A stretch of DNA of 64,000 nucleotides from contig CAVRJA010000002.1 of assembly GCA_963721405.1 (NCBI GenBank), positions 310,001-374,000 of the forward strand. Reading direction: 5' to 3'. Below, in pieces: positions 35,132 to 43,929 of this stretch. The notes below the pieces were generated by a model. That model was not told where the DNA came from. It did no database searches and saw only the letters and a program-made list of their open reading frames with translations. Source of the DNA: JAFNAG01 sp963721405 (GTDB taxonomy: Bacteria > Acidobacteriota > UBA6911). The translations under genes were made by a program, and so were the position numbers. The first letter of the stretch is position 1, and each line of letters begins with the position of its first letter.

Positions 35132-36100
35132 TCAGGGCTGGGACTCGTGGCGGAGTTCCCGCGTGATCTCCTGCGCAATCCGCCGCGCTCTTGGCAAGTC
35201 CTCCGGTGCGAACGATATGGCGCCCACGACCGGGTGTCCTCCTCCGCCATGCCGTTCGCAGAGCACGGCCAGGTTGTGCCTGCGCGGCCGCAGGCTCCAG
35301 GGATTGGAGCCCACCGAGATCTTGCTGCGGAAACTGGAGCGGCTCACGCCCACACAGTAAACGGCTTCGGGGAAAAGGTAATACGGAATGAACTTGTTAT
35401 ATCCCTCCATGTCGGAGTAGTCGGCGATGTCGAAAAAAACCGTCCCACGCGAGTACTCGGCATGTTCGCGGATGATGTCGAGCGACTTCAGGTGGCGTTC
35501 GTAGAGAGGACGGAAGGACGACTGAATCCATTCGAGCGCCATGATGTCCCCGAGCGACTTCGTCTGGAACTCCACGATCAGCCGCCGGCTGTTCTCGGGA
35601 TTGCGGATTCCTTCGATGACCATCATCAGCTTCATGGCCGGCGCGCCCAACTCCACAGCGGTGCGCGCGTCGGCAAACTGAGCGCCGTCGATGATGTCGG
35701 CCCAGTGGATCAGTTCGTCAAGCCCGCCCGAATCGAAATCGAAATGTTTGCGCACCATGTGAGCGATGAACTTGGTGCACGACCGGTAGGTCGGATCATG
35801 ATACTTCCTGCCGCTCCTGTCGGCGCGGAAGTGACATTCATCCTCGGCGCTCAGGAACGCGCTCTGATGGTGGTCGAACCACCAGGTCAGCCTCGGATCG
35901 CTCGAGTACTTGAAGTCGACGATCGCGTTCTCATCCCCGTCGAAACGAACATCGAGGAAGAGCTGTCCGGCGCGGTGCGCAAGCCCCTCGTACTGGAACT
36001 CGGCGCTTTCGCAGATCCGACTTCGATAAAAGTCGCTGAAAACTGCCGCCGAGGCAAGGCCGTCAAAGCAGTTATCGTGAAAATATACTTTCATCGTCAT
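35132..36100 (-). CDS. DHH family phosphoesterase-like protein
   Basis: A 322-residue protein with HDNCFDGLASAAVF at the N-terminus (a divergent HxDxDG motif), the DHH motif in WWFDHHQSAF (about 76) and a DHHA1-type C-terminus RHGGGGHPVVGAISF. This fits a cytosolic DHH/DHHA1 phosphoesterase acting on small oligonucleotides, cyclic dinucleotides or similar; substrate unknown. The start could be the ATG at 36100 or the one at 36094. Upstream is a 500-nt gene-free region with an inverted array. Confidence 0.85.
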   Translation of the reverse strand: MTMKVYFHDNCFDGLASAAVFSDFYRSRICESAEFQYEGLAHRAGQLFLDVRFDGDENAIVDFKYSSDPRLTWWFDHHQSAFLSAEDECHFRADRSGRKYHDPTYRSCTKFIAHMVRKHFDFDSGGLDELIHWADIIDGAQFADARTAVELGAPAMKLMMVIEGIRNPENSRRLIVEFQTKSLGDIMALEWIQSSFRPLYERHLKSLDIIREHAEYSRGTVFFDIADYSDMEGYNKFIPYYLFPEAVYCVGVSRSSFRSKISVGSNPWSLRPRRHNLAVLCERHGGGGHPVVGAISFAPEDLPRARRIAQEITRELRHESQP

Positions 36101-36290
36101 AGGTCTCTTGCAGTTGCACGGCGTGTGGCGCGCCTGTTCTCCAGCTTGTGCCAGAGACTGTGTCGATCAGCAAAAGGAGCAGGAGAGAATGGAACACACT
36201 ACCACACGGGCTGCCAGGGCGCAAGGCTGGGCACAACCCCGGGGATTGAGACCCCGCGATGCACGAATGAGTTGAAGGGGACCCTGGAAA
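36101..36290. other. Gene-free stretch upstream of the DHH gene
   Basis: No coding sequence, known RNA or clear promoter is seen in these 190 nt; the repeat element at 36291-36598 follows directly. Confidence 0.5.
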
Positions 36291-36598
36291 GGACTTCGGA
36301 CGCTCGGCTTCAGACCTCAGACTTCGGACTTCAGACTAATTGATATTAGTGAGTCGGGATTCAGGAGTCAGGAGCCAGGAGTCAGCAGGAGGGGGTGCGG
36401 GCGCCGGGAGCGCCGGCGTTTCTCCGACACAACCCACCGGGACGCTACACTCCCTTTCCTCGACGGCATCTGGTCTGAAGTCCGAAATTCGAGCGCCGAA
36501 TCCCTATACATCCTCCGACTCCCCCGGCTCTGCCTTTCATTCTGACTCCTGGCTCCTGACTCCTTGGTAGGGGTTTGAGGTCTGAAGTCTGACGTCCG
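36291..36598. repeat. Nested paired inverted heptamer arrays (element B)
   Basis: The inner arms are an exact 23-bp inverted repeat (36363-36385 and 36542-36564) made of GGAGTCA, GGAGCCA, GGAGTCA units; the GCC variant sits in the middle unit of both arms. The outer left arm (36308-36336) is four heptamers of type YTCRGAC. It is matched in reverse by 36473-36486 (14 bp exact) and 36577-36598. 36498-36549 is homologous to the element at 24543, and 36403-36425 matches 56926-56948 at 20 of 23 bases. The element ends 2 nt before the stop codon of the acyl-CoA dehydrogenase gene. Confidence 0.82.
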
Positions 36599-36600
36599 TT

Positions 36601-37776
36601 TTACTGCGAGAGGATCAGCTTCGCGATGGTCTGGAGCTGCATATTGGAAGTGCCCTCGTAGATCTTGCCGATCTTGGCGTCGCGGTAGAATTTTTCGGCC
36701 GGGAATTCCTTCGTGTACCCATAGCCGCCGAAAATCTCGAGACTCTCGCCGCACACCTGTTCCGCAACCTCCGACGCGAAAAGCTTGGCCATGGCAGCTT
36801 CTTTCGCAAACGGGCGGCCCGACATTCTCAACCGGGCCGAGTTGTACACCATGAGTCGGGCGGCTTCGAGCTGGGTCGCCATCCTGGCGATGTGAAACTG
36901 AACCCCCTGGAAATTCGAAATCGGCTGCCCGAACTGCTTCCGCTCACGCGCATAGCCGACGGCGGCCTCCAGCGCCCCCTGGGCGACGCCGACCATCTGC
37001 GCGCCTATGCCGATGCGCCCCTCGTTGAGCGTTTCGATCGACACCTTGTACCCCTTGCCCACTTCGCCCAGAACCTGGCTGCCCGGCACAAAGCACTCTT
37101 CGAGAACCAGCTCACAGGTCGAACTGGCGCGGATGCCCAGCTTGTCCTCTTTCTTTCCGACCGTAAACCCGGCCGCACCCCGCTCGACGACAAAGGCGGT
37201 GATGCCCCTGTAACCGAGCTGCGGATTGGCGTTGGCAAAAATTATGAACAGGCCGGCCTCCGCGGCGTTGGTGATCCAGAGCTTGCGGCCCGTAAGTGTG
37301 AAACCGCCGTCGCAAGCCACGGCCCGGGTGGCAAGGGCGAACGCGTCGCTGCCCGACCCCGCTTCCGACAGGGCATAAGAGCCCACGGTGTCAGTGCACA
37401 AGCGGGGCAGGTATTTCCCCTTCAGCTCCTCGGACCCCCAACGCAGGATCGCGTTGCAAACCAGGGTATTCTGAACATCCACCAGGACGCCCACGGACGC
37501 ATCGACTCGCGACAGTTCCTCCACTGCCTGAACCGCCATGAAGAAACTGCCGGCCCCGCCGTAGTTTTCCGGAATCCCCACTCCCATTAGCCCCAGCTCA
37601 AAGAATTGCCGGATCAGGTCGGCATCCATTTTCGCATCCCGGTCCATGCGGCTGACATGCGGGCGGATCTGCTCGTCCGCGAACTGGCGCACGCTGGTGC
37701 GAAACAACTGTTCTTCTTCCGAAAAAACGGTAAGCGGCAACCCTCCGCCATCCGGCCCGGAAACATCGAGAGTCAT
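36601..37776 (-). CDS. Acyl-CoA dehydrogenase (short/branched-chain type)
   Basis: FAD-dependent dehydrogenase of 391 residues. The substrate/FAD signature is YALSEAGSGSDAFAL and WITNAAEAGLFIIFA. The C-terminal GGYGYTKEFPAEKFYRDAKI and catalytic Glu in IYEGTSNMQLQTIAK are as in short-chain and 2-methyl-branched-chain enzymes. Chosen start ATG at 37776 with GAGGTG upstream; the frame stays open to 37929 but the extra 51 residues look non-coding. A 250-nt divergent intergenic region separates it from the efflux genes. Confidence 0.92.
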   Translation of the reverse strand: MTLDVSGPDGGGLPLTVFSEEEQLFRTSVRQFADEQIRPHVSRMDRDAKMDADLIRQFFELGLMGVGIPENYGGAGSFFMAVQAVEELSRVDASVGVLVDVQNTLVCNAILRWGSEELKGKYLPRLCTDTVGSYALSEAGSGSDAFALATRAVACDGGFTLTGRKLWITNAAEAGLFIIFANANPQLGYRGITAFVVERGAAGFTVGKKEDKLGIRASSTCELVLEECFVPGSQVLGEVGKGYKVSIETLNEGRIGIGAQMVGVAQGALEAAVGYARERKQFGQPISNFQGVQFHIARMATQLEAARLMVYNSARLRMSGRPFAKEAAMAKLFASEVAEQVCGESLEIFGGYGYTKEFPAEKFYRDAKIGKIYEGTSNMQLQTIAKLILSQ

Positions 37777-38026
37777 AGCATTCACCTCGGCACTTGAAAG
37801 TGGATTCTGGTATTTGGAGTACGGTTCACAACTATGTCTACTGACGACGTTTATATCATCAGGACGGGCGCACATCCAGGGGAAGTTGCGGGTCCGGCAC
37901 AAAACAAAAATCTCACGCGGGCGTAACATTCAGGTAGAAGCCGCATCAAACGTAAGGGCTTCTTTACCTGGTTTTTGAAGGGAAGCAAACCGGGCGCCCT
38001 GGGGCTCGGGGTTCGGGGGTGGACTT

Positions 38027-39550
38027 ATGGTGGCAAGAAAGCACTGGTATGCGCGCAAGTACCTGTGGATAACCTTGATCGTGATCGTCGCCCTGGCGGG
38101 CCTCGAAGCCTATGAGGTTCTGACCGTCAGAGCCGACAAGCCGACCTACCTGTTTGGGACCGTGGACCGCGGGGACGTGATCACGCAGGTTGCCTGTACG
38201 GGCACGCTTGCCGCGGTAACGACCGTTCAGGTCGGCACACAGGTGTCCGGCACCGTCGCCGAACTCTATGCCGATTTCAACTCGGAAGTAAAAAAGGGAC
38301 AACTCCTGGCCAAGCTGGATCCCGAACTGTTCCAGACCCAGGTACAGCAGGCAGAAGCCAATGTGCGCACCGCGGAAGCGAGCCTGAACGACGATCGTGC
38401 CTCGATTGCGGCAGCCAAGGCAAACCTGGCAAAGGCAAACGTCGATGTGCTCAACATGCAGCGGAAGTTGAAGATCCAAGAGGATTTGTGGAAGCAGAGC
38501 CTGGTTGCAAGAGACGACCTCGATACCGCTCAGGCGACACTGGACGCGTCCAAGGCCGCGCTGCAGGCGGCTCAGGCGCAGATCGACTCTGCCAACGCCC
38601 GGTACAAGGCCGATGAACAGAGGCTGGGACAGGCGCAAGCCAGCTTGGACCAGACGAAGGTCAACCTCGAGCACACGATCATCACCAGCCCCATCTCGGG
38701 GACCATCATTTCCCGCAGCATCGACAGGGGCCAGACCGTGGCGGCCAGCTTTTCCTCGCCCACATTGTTCACCATCGGCGAAGACCTGACCAAGATGCAG
38801 GTCAGCACAAACATCGATGAAGCCGATGTGGGCAAGATCAGGACCGGGATGGAGGCTTCCTTCATCGTGGACGCGTATCCGAACGAGACTTTCAGCGGCG
38901 TCATCAGCCAGGTACGCCTGGCGGCTACCACGGTTCAGAATGTGGTGACCTACAACGCCATGATCGACGTCTCGAATCCGCAGCTCAAACTCAAGCCTGG
39001 AATGACCGCGAACGTGAAAATCATCATCAACAAGGCTGAGAACGTCCTCACGATTCCGAACTCGGCGATGCGCCTTAAGCCGAAAATGAGCGACCAGGAA
39101 ATGGAAGCCGCGTTCAAACAGGCTGGTGAGGAGAAGTACTACAATCAGCTCAAGGCGATGGCGGCAAGGACGGCGGGAGCCCAGCCTGAGGCGCAATCCG
39201 GCGCAGGCGGCCGTATGGGCTTCTCCGGGGCTCCTGGCGGGATGTCGAACAGAAACGCCTCGTCCGGCAGGACCGGCGACAATCCGCGCCTTTCCCCTGA
39301 AAACCGGCCGAATGCCAACGCACGCGGCAGGCGGGTGGCCCTCTGGGTGCTTGACGAGGACAAAATGCTGCGGCCGTACGTCGTGAAGCTCGGGCTGACC
39401 GACGGAGTCCGCACGGAGATCGAGCCCGGAAAGCTGAAAGAGGGGGACAAGATCGTCATTGGGCTGGAAAACGCTGAGGTCAGACCGGCATCCAACGTCG
39501 CCACGAGGCCGCCCGGATTCGGTGGACCGGGAATGGGGAGGATGCGCTGA
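38027..39550 (+). CDS. Periplasmic adaptor (MacA/HlyD-type) of an efflux system
   Basis: A 507-residue adaptor anchored by one N-terminal segment (WITLIVIVALAGLEAYEVL). Barrel-sandwich halves flank a long coiled-coil hairpin (about 90-210: VQQAEANVRTAEASL to LGQAQASLDQTK). A TSPISGTIISRSIDRGQTV lipoyl-like part and beta-barrel and membrane-proximal domains follow. Residues about 390-445 form a Gly/Asn/Arg-rich insert (SGAGGRMGFSGAPGGMSNRN) not usual in MacA. It connects the inner-membrane ABC transporter encoded next with an outer-membrane channel that is not in the window. Confidence 0.93.
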   Translation: MVARKHWYARKYLWITLIVIVALAGLEAYEVLTVRADKPTYLFGTVDRGDVITQVACTGTLAAVTTVQVGTQVSGTVAELYADFNSEVKKGQLLAKLDPELFQTQVQQAEANVRTAEASLNDDRASIAAAKANLAKANVDVLNMQRKLKIQEDLWKQSLVARDDLDTAQATLDASKAALQAAQAQIDSANARYKADEQRLGQAQASLDQTKVNLEHTIITSPISGTIISRSIDRGQTVAASFSSPTLFTIGEDLTKMQVSTNIDEADVGKIRTGMEASFIVDAYPNETFSGVISQVRLAATTVQNVVTYNAMIDVSNPQLKLKPGMTANVKIIINKAENVLTIPNSAMRLKPKMSDQEMEAAFKQAGEEKYYNQLKAMAARTAGAQPEAQSGAGGRMGFSGAPGGMSNRNASSGRTGDNPRLSPENRPNANARGRRVALWVLDEDKMLRPYVVKLGLTDGVRTEIEPGKLKEGDKIVIGLENAEVRPASNVATRPPGFGGPGMGRMR

Positions 39551-39555
39551 CAGGG

Positions 39556-40362
39556 GTGTATGCCATGGATGCCGTGCAAGAACTGGTCCGGGGAACCGGC
39601 AATGCGGTGAGCGCCGCAATAGGAGAGGCGCTCATTGAAGTCGTGGACCTGCACAAGTATTACGAGATGGGGGATACGCGCGTGCACGCGCTGCGCGGGA
39701 TCCGCCTGCAGATCCGCCGCGGTGAATTTGTCGCCATCATGGGCGCATCCGGATCCGGGAAATCCACGTTCATGAACCTGCTCGGCTGCCTCGATAAACC
39801 TTCCGCCGGGACTTATTTGCTGGAAGGGACCAACGTGGCGGATCTGTCGCGCGTCGAACTCGCGCACATCCGGAACGAGCGTGTAGGGTTCGTCTTCCAG
39901 GGATTCAACCTGCTGAGCCGGACGACAGCCCTGGAAAACGTAGAGCTGCCCCTCATTTACGCGCGTGTCCGGGCACGGGATCGCCGGAAGCTGGCCCTGG
40001 AGGCACTGATGAAGGTGGGCCTGGGCGAGAGGACTCATCACGTCCCGTCGCAACTATCCGGCGGCCAGCAACAGCGGGTGGCGATCGCCCGGTCGCTGGT
40101 GAACCATCCGTCCATTCTGCTGGCCGATGAGCCGACCGGCAACCTGGACAGCCGCACCAGCGTCGACATCATGCAGGTGTTCCAGGAGCTGAACGACCGG
40201 GAGAACCTAACCATCATCCTGGTTACGCACGAGCCCGACATCGCAGAATACAGCAAACGCGTCATCACGTTCCGCGACGGACAGATCACGCGGGATCAGC
40301 CTGTGCTGAAACGGCGCATCGCCTCCGAGATTCTGGCCACGATGCCGCCCGTGGAGGATTGA
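39556..40362 (+). CDS. ABC transporter ATP-binding protein (MacB/LolD-type)
   Basis: A 268-residue ATPase with Walker A GASGSGKSTFMN (about 72), Q-loop VFQGFNLLSRTTALENVELP, signature QLSGGQQQRVAIARSLV, Walker B ILLADEPTGNLDS and H-loop VTHEPD. This is the MacB/LolD subfamily pattern. The start is a GTG at 39556 or the ATG at 39565. It lies 5 nt after the adaptor gene and 3 nt before the permease gene. Together they are a split MacAB-like exporter for unknown compounds. Confidence 0.95.
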   Translation: MYAMDAVQELVRGTGNAVSAAIGEALIEVVDLHKYYEMGDTRVHALRGIRLQIRRGEFVAIMGASGSGKSTFMNLLGCLDKPSAGTYLLEGTNVADLSRVELAHIRNERVGFVFQGFNLLSRTTALENVELPLIYARVRARDRRKLALEALMKVGLGERTHHVPSQLSGGQQQRVAIARSLVNHPSILLADEPTGNLDSRTSVDIMQVFQELNDRENLTIILVTHEPDIAEYSKRVITFRDGQITRDQPVLKRRIASEILATMPPVED

Positions 40363-40365
40363 TCC

Positions 40366-41586
40366 ATGGTCTTTCTATTCACCATCGTCCGCGTCGCCTT
40401 GAAAGCCCTTGGTCTCAATAAGATGCGCTCGATCTTGACGATGCTCGGCATCATCATCGGCGTCGGCGCCGTCATAGCCATGGTCAGTATCGGACAGGGC
40501 GCCCAGGCGACAATCTCCGCCCAGATCGCGAGTGCCGGGAGCAACATGCTGTTTGTGACGGCGGGCTCCTACAACCGCGGCGGCGTGAGATCCGGCGCGG
40601 GAACGTCCAGCACCCTGACCGTGGAGGACTACCAGTCCATCGCGCGCGATTGTCCCGCCGTCCGCCTCGCCTCGCCGATGGTGCGGACCGGCGCCCCGGT
40701 CGTCTTCGGCAACGAAAACTGGTTCACCAACATTCAGGGGGTCAACACCAACTACCCCTCCATCAAACTCTGGGAGATAGACAGCGGCTCCTTCTTTACC
40801 GAGCAGGACGAGTCTTCGGCCCAGCGCGTCTGCGTTCTCGGCGAGACTGTCGTCGACAACCTGTTTGCCGGCCAGGACCCGGTTGGACAGGAGATCCGCA
40901 TACGCAACGCGCCCTGGCGGGTCATCGGCGTGTTGAAAGCCAAGGGCCAGAGCGGCATGGGCCAGGATCAGGACGACACCATCATCGCACCATACACAAC
41001 GGTGCAGAAGAAACTGCTGGGGATCACTTACATCAACGCCATCATGGTTTCCGCCGTCTCACAGGCCGCTACCAGCCTGGCCGAGTCGCAAATAAATGAC
41101 CTCCTGATGCAGCGCCACCACATCGCGTCGGCCGAGGACGCCGATTTCCAGGTACGCAACCTTTCCGACATCGCCGAGCTCGCCAACAACTCCAACCAGG
41201 TCATGACGCTGCTCCTGGCAAGCATCGCCTTCGTCAGCCTGATCGTCGGCGGGATCGGGGTGATGAACATCATGCTGGTCTCCGTCACCGAGCGCACCCG
41301 CGAGATCGGCATCCGCATGGCGGTCGGCGCCACCGGTGGCGACGTCCAGTTCCAGTTTCTCACCGAAGCCGTTGTCCTTGCCATTTTCGGCGGAATCCTG
41401 GGTGTGGCCTGCGGCGTTGCGGCTTCAAAGCTGATCTCCAACTCTCTCGGCTGGCCGACGCTGGTATCGTCACCCGCCATCGCCATGGCATTCTCGTTCG
41501 CCGGCGCTATCGGCATAGCCGCCGGCTGGTATCCCGCATTGAAAGCTTCCCGGCTGGACCCGATCGACGCCTTGCGGTATGAGTAG
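40366..41586 (+). CDS. ABC transporter permease (MacB/FtsX-type)
   Basis: A 406-residue permease with the MacB topology. Its N-terminal segment is MRSILTMLGIIIGVGAVIAMV; a periplasmic MacB_PCD domain (about 60-270) follows. The C-terminal FtsX domain carries SLIVGGIGVMNIMLVSVTERT and REIGIRMAVGAT, and ends ASRLDPIDALRYE, the canonical MacB C-terminus. Functions with the ATPase and adaptor just upstream. Confidence 0.95.
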   Translation: MVFLFTIVRVALKALGLNKMRSILTMLGIIIGVGAVIAMVSIGQGAQATISAQIASAGSNMLFVTAGSYNRGGVRSGAGTSSTLTVEDYQSIARDCPAVRLASPMVRTGAPVVFGNENWFTNIQGVNTNYPSIKLWEIDSGSFFTEQDESSAQRVCVLGETVVDNLFAGQDPVGQEIRIRNAPWRVIGVLKAKGQSGMGQDQDDTIIAPYTTVQKKLLGITYINAIMVSAVSQAATSLAESQINDLLMQRHHIASAEDADFQVRNLSDIAELANNSNQVMTLLLASIAFVSLIVGGIGVMNIMLVSVTERTREIGIRMAVGATGGDVQFQFLTEAVVLAIFGGILGVACGVAASKLISNSLGWPTLVSSPAIAMAFSFAGAIGIAAGWYPALKASRLDPIDALRYE

Positions 41587-41705
41587 CAGCTGGCAGGCAG
41601 CTGCAATCCGCACTCCTCGAAGTTTTCCGTTCGAGAATTTTGTGCCACCCCAAGCCACGCGCTGACGTATAGATCCTCATGGGAGGTTATGACGAATTAA
41701 TTTCT

Positions 41706-41892
41706 GTCGCGAAACTCCAAGGTCATCGGACCTGGACCTGGACTTGGACCTGGTCCTGGACGTGGACGTAGGCCTGGAAAATGCCCATGACCCGATATAA
41801 GCGCCACATTCGCGAAAGGTTACACCAATAAAGGCTGACCACGACCAGGTCCACGTCCAGGACCAGGAAGGAATATGATCGAGTTTCGCAAC
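41706..41892. repeat. Paired inverted hexamer arrays (element C)
   Basis: Left array 41727-41772 is a run of hexamers NTGGAC whose first base varies; the right array 41837-41871 is its inverted partner. The exact shared core is 19 bp (41749-41767 and 41849-41867), so unit variants keep their order in both arms. An outer pair GTCGCGAAACTC/GAGTTTCGCAAC (41706-41717, 41881-41892, one mismatch) frames the whole. The 81-nt interior has no gene. The remaining bases of the 397-nt intergenic region are a promoter (41913) and otherwise featureless. Confidence 0.8.
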
Positions 41893-41893
41893 A

Positions 41894-41941
41894 GCACCTA
41901 ATCAGGTGCGAATTGACACCCTCCCCGGAGAAATCTATAAT
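41894..41941 (+). promoter_or_regulatory. Consensus sigma-70 promoter with upstream palindrome
   Basis: TTGACA (41913-41918), 17 nt, TATAAT (41936-41941): both boxes are full consensus. Immediately upstream is the palindrome GCACCT-AATC-AGGTGC (41894-41909), a candidate operator. Start near 41948, leader about 36 nt to the GTG at 41984. Confidence 0.85.
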
Positions 41942-41983
41942 TCATGGGTATAAGTTTACTTTGCCCTGTCAGGAGCCACTCTC

Positions 41984-43753
41984 GTGCGCACCAAAACAAC
42001 ACTTACGTCCGCCACCCTTTTCTTTGCATCCGTTCTCTTGGGCTCTTATGCCCCGGCCTTGGCTGGTTGGCAGCAGGTCAAGCCCACAGAGCAGGATAAG
42101 GCCAAAGTTACCGAACAGAGCCAAGCTTCGGCGGCCGGCCAGACAAAGCCCAAGCCCGTCGAGCCGCAGAAGACGCTTCCACCCGAGCGGCAGAAGTCCC
42201 GGCCTGCCGATCTGCAGAAACCCAAGGCGATCAAGGAGGCCAAACTCTCGGACTATTACGATAAATGGCTCAAAGAGGACGTGCTTTACATCATTACGGA
42301 TGAGGAGCGGAACGTCTTCAAGGCCCTCACCACGGATGAGGAGCGGGAGAATTTTATCGAACAGTTCTGGGCGCGCCGCAATCCGGACCAGCGCGAGAAC
42401 AGCAATACGTTCAAGACCGAGCATTATCGCCGCATCGCTTACGCCAACGAGCGTTTCGCCTCCGGCGTCCCCGGCTGGAAGACCGACCGCGGGCGCATCT
42501 ATATCCTGTATGGCGAACCTGACGGGAAGGAAACGCATCCCTCGGGCGGCAACTATTACCGCGAGTTCTGGGAAGGAGGCGGCAACACGACGGTGTATCC
42601 GTTTGAGCGCTGGCGTTATCGCCACATCGACGGCGTTGGGGACGACGTTGAACTCGAGTTCGTCGACAAAAGCTTTACCAACGAATACAAGCTCGCGATG
42701 GATTCCGAAGAGAAAGATGCTCTGCTGACGGTGCCAAATGCAGGACTGACCGACAGCGAGCAGATGGGACTCACAAAGAAGGAGGACCGCGTCAATTACG
42801 GTTACCTCGACCAGGCCAATTTCCAACGCGCGAAAGATCAGCCGTTCGAACGATTGGCTCGCTATTTCAACGTCCAACGCCCGCCGCAGCTGAAGTTCGA
42901 GGATCTTAAAGGAGTGGTGACGACGCGCATCACGTACAACCAACTCCCCTACACGATGCGTACGGACTTCATCCGGATCTCTTCGGACAAAGTCCTGGTT
43001 CCGATCACCATCGAACTGAACAACAGGAACCTCGATTTCAAGAAGGAGTTGCAATTCAACCGGGCCACCGTCAACGTCTACGGCATGGTGTCCACCCTGC
43101 AGAACCGGATCGAAGCCGAGTTTGAGGACACGATCTCCGCCGAGTACACCGATGAGTTTTTCGAGCAGGGAAAGACCAAGCGGTCCATTTATCAGAAAAT
43201 GGTCATGTTAAAGCCCGGACAGCGCTACAAGCTCGATCTGATCCTCAAAGACATGACCAGCACCAACGTCGGCTCGATGAGTTACGGGATCATGGTGCCC
43301 AGGTTCGAGGGGGAAGATCTGCAGGCCAGCAGCGTCATCCTCGCAAACGAGGTCCGCGCCATCCCACCGACCTATGACAAGCTGGAACAGTTCGTCATCG
43401 GCGACATGAAGGTGCAGCCGAACGTGAAGGCAGAGTATTACAACGGCCAGACGCTGGTGCCCTATCTGCAGATTTACAACGCGATGATGGATCAGACGAC
43501 GCTCGAGCCGTCGCTGCAGATTTCCTACAAGGTCAAGTCGGGCGACAAGGTAGTCGAGGACATTGAAGACCCGAAGGGAAAGACGATCCAGTTCACGTCC
43601 GGCATGCGTGTCGTCATCGTGGCAGGAATTCCGGTCAAAAACCTGCAGCCGGGCAAGTATTACCTGGAAATCACGGTTACGGACAAGATCGCGAACAAGA
43701 CTCTGATCACCGGATCCGATTTCCAGGTGGTCAATTTGCCGGCAACCCGATAG
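41984..43753 (+). CDS. GWxTD domain-containing exported protein
   Basis: A 589-residue secreted or periplasmic protein. A signal peptide (TLTSATLFFASVLLGSYAPALA) is followed by a Pro/Lys/Gln-rich linker. The GWxTD domain (about 85-240) has YDKWLKEDVLYIITDEER, FIEQFWARRNPD and PGWKTDRGRIYILYGEPD. The rest is beta-rich and uncharacterised. The domain is frequent in Acidobacteriota; its function is not established. The GTG at 41984 has AGGAG 10 nt upstream. A strong consensus promoter drives it. Confidence 0.9.
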   Translation: MRTKTTLTSATLFFASVLLGSYAPALAGWQQVKPTEQDKAKVTEQSQASAAGQTKPKPVEPQKTLPPERQKSRPADLQKPKAIKEAKLSDYYDKWLKEDVLYIITDEERNVFKALTTDEERENFIEQFWARRNPDQRENSNTFKTEHYRRIAYANERFASGVPGWKTDRGRIYILYGEPDGKETHPSGGNYYREFWEGGGNTTVYPFERWRYRHIDGVGDDVELEFVDKSFTNEYKLAMDSEEKDALLTVPNAGLTDSEQMGLTKKEDRVNYGYLDQANFQRAKDQPFERLARYFNVQRPPQLKFEDLKGVVTTRITYNQLPYTMRTDFIRISSDKVLVPITIELNNRNLDFKKELQFNRATVNVYGMVSTLQNRIEAEFEDTISAEYTDEFFEQGKTKRSIYQKMVMLKPGQRYKLDLILKDMTSTNVGSMSYGIMVPRFEGEDLQASSVILANEVRAIPPTYDKLEQFVIGDMKVQPNVKAEYYNGQTLVPYLQIYNAMMDQTTLEPSLQISYKVKSGDKVVEDIEDPKGKTIQFTSGMRVVIVAGIPVKNLQPGKYYLEITVTDKIANKTLITGSDFQVVNLPATR

Positions 43754-43830
43754 CCTGCGAAGGGGACAGCAGCTACCTCCGCAATAAGCGATGCGTGGGA
43801 CTCGATCAGGCGACAGGTCAAAGCGCGGAA

Positions 43831-43897
43831 CCTCAAAGACCTGGAAGAATCAGCATCTGAGAGATTGTCTGAGATCATGACTTCCGGGTCTTTGAGG
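43831..43897. repeat. Long hairpin between the GWxTD and glycosyltransferase genes
   Basis: CCTCAAAGACCTGGAAG (43831-43847) and CTTCCGGGTCTTTGAGG (43881-43897) are 17-bp inverted copies with one G-U-compatible mismatch and a 33-nt loop. The loop repeats TCTGAGA. It may end transcription of the GWxTD gene or belong to the family of paired inverted arrays. Confidence 0.6.
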
Positions 43898-43929
43898 GCT
43901 TCGTCGTTCACTTTTCTTCAGCCTCTAAT

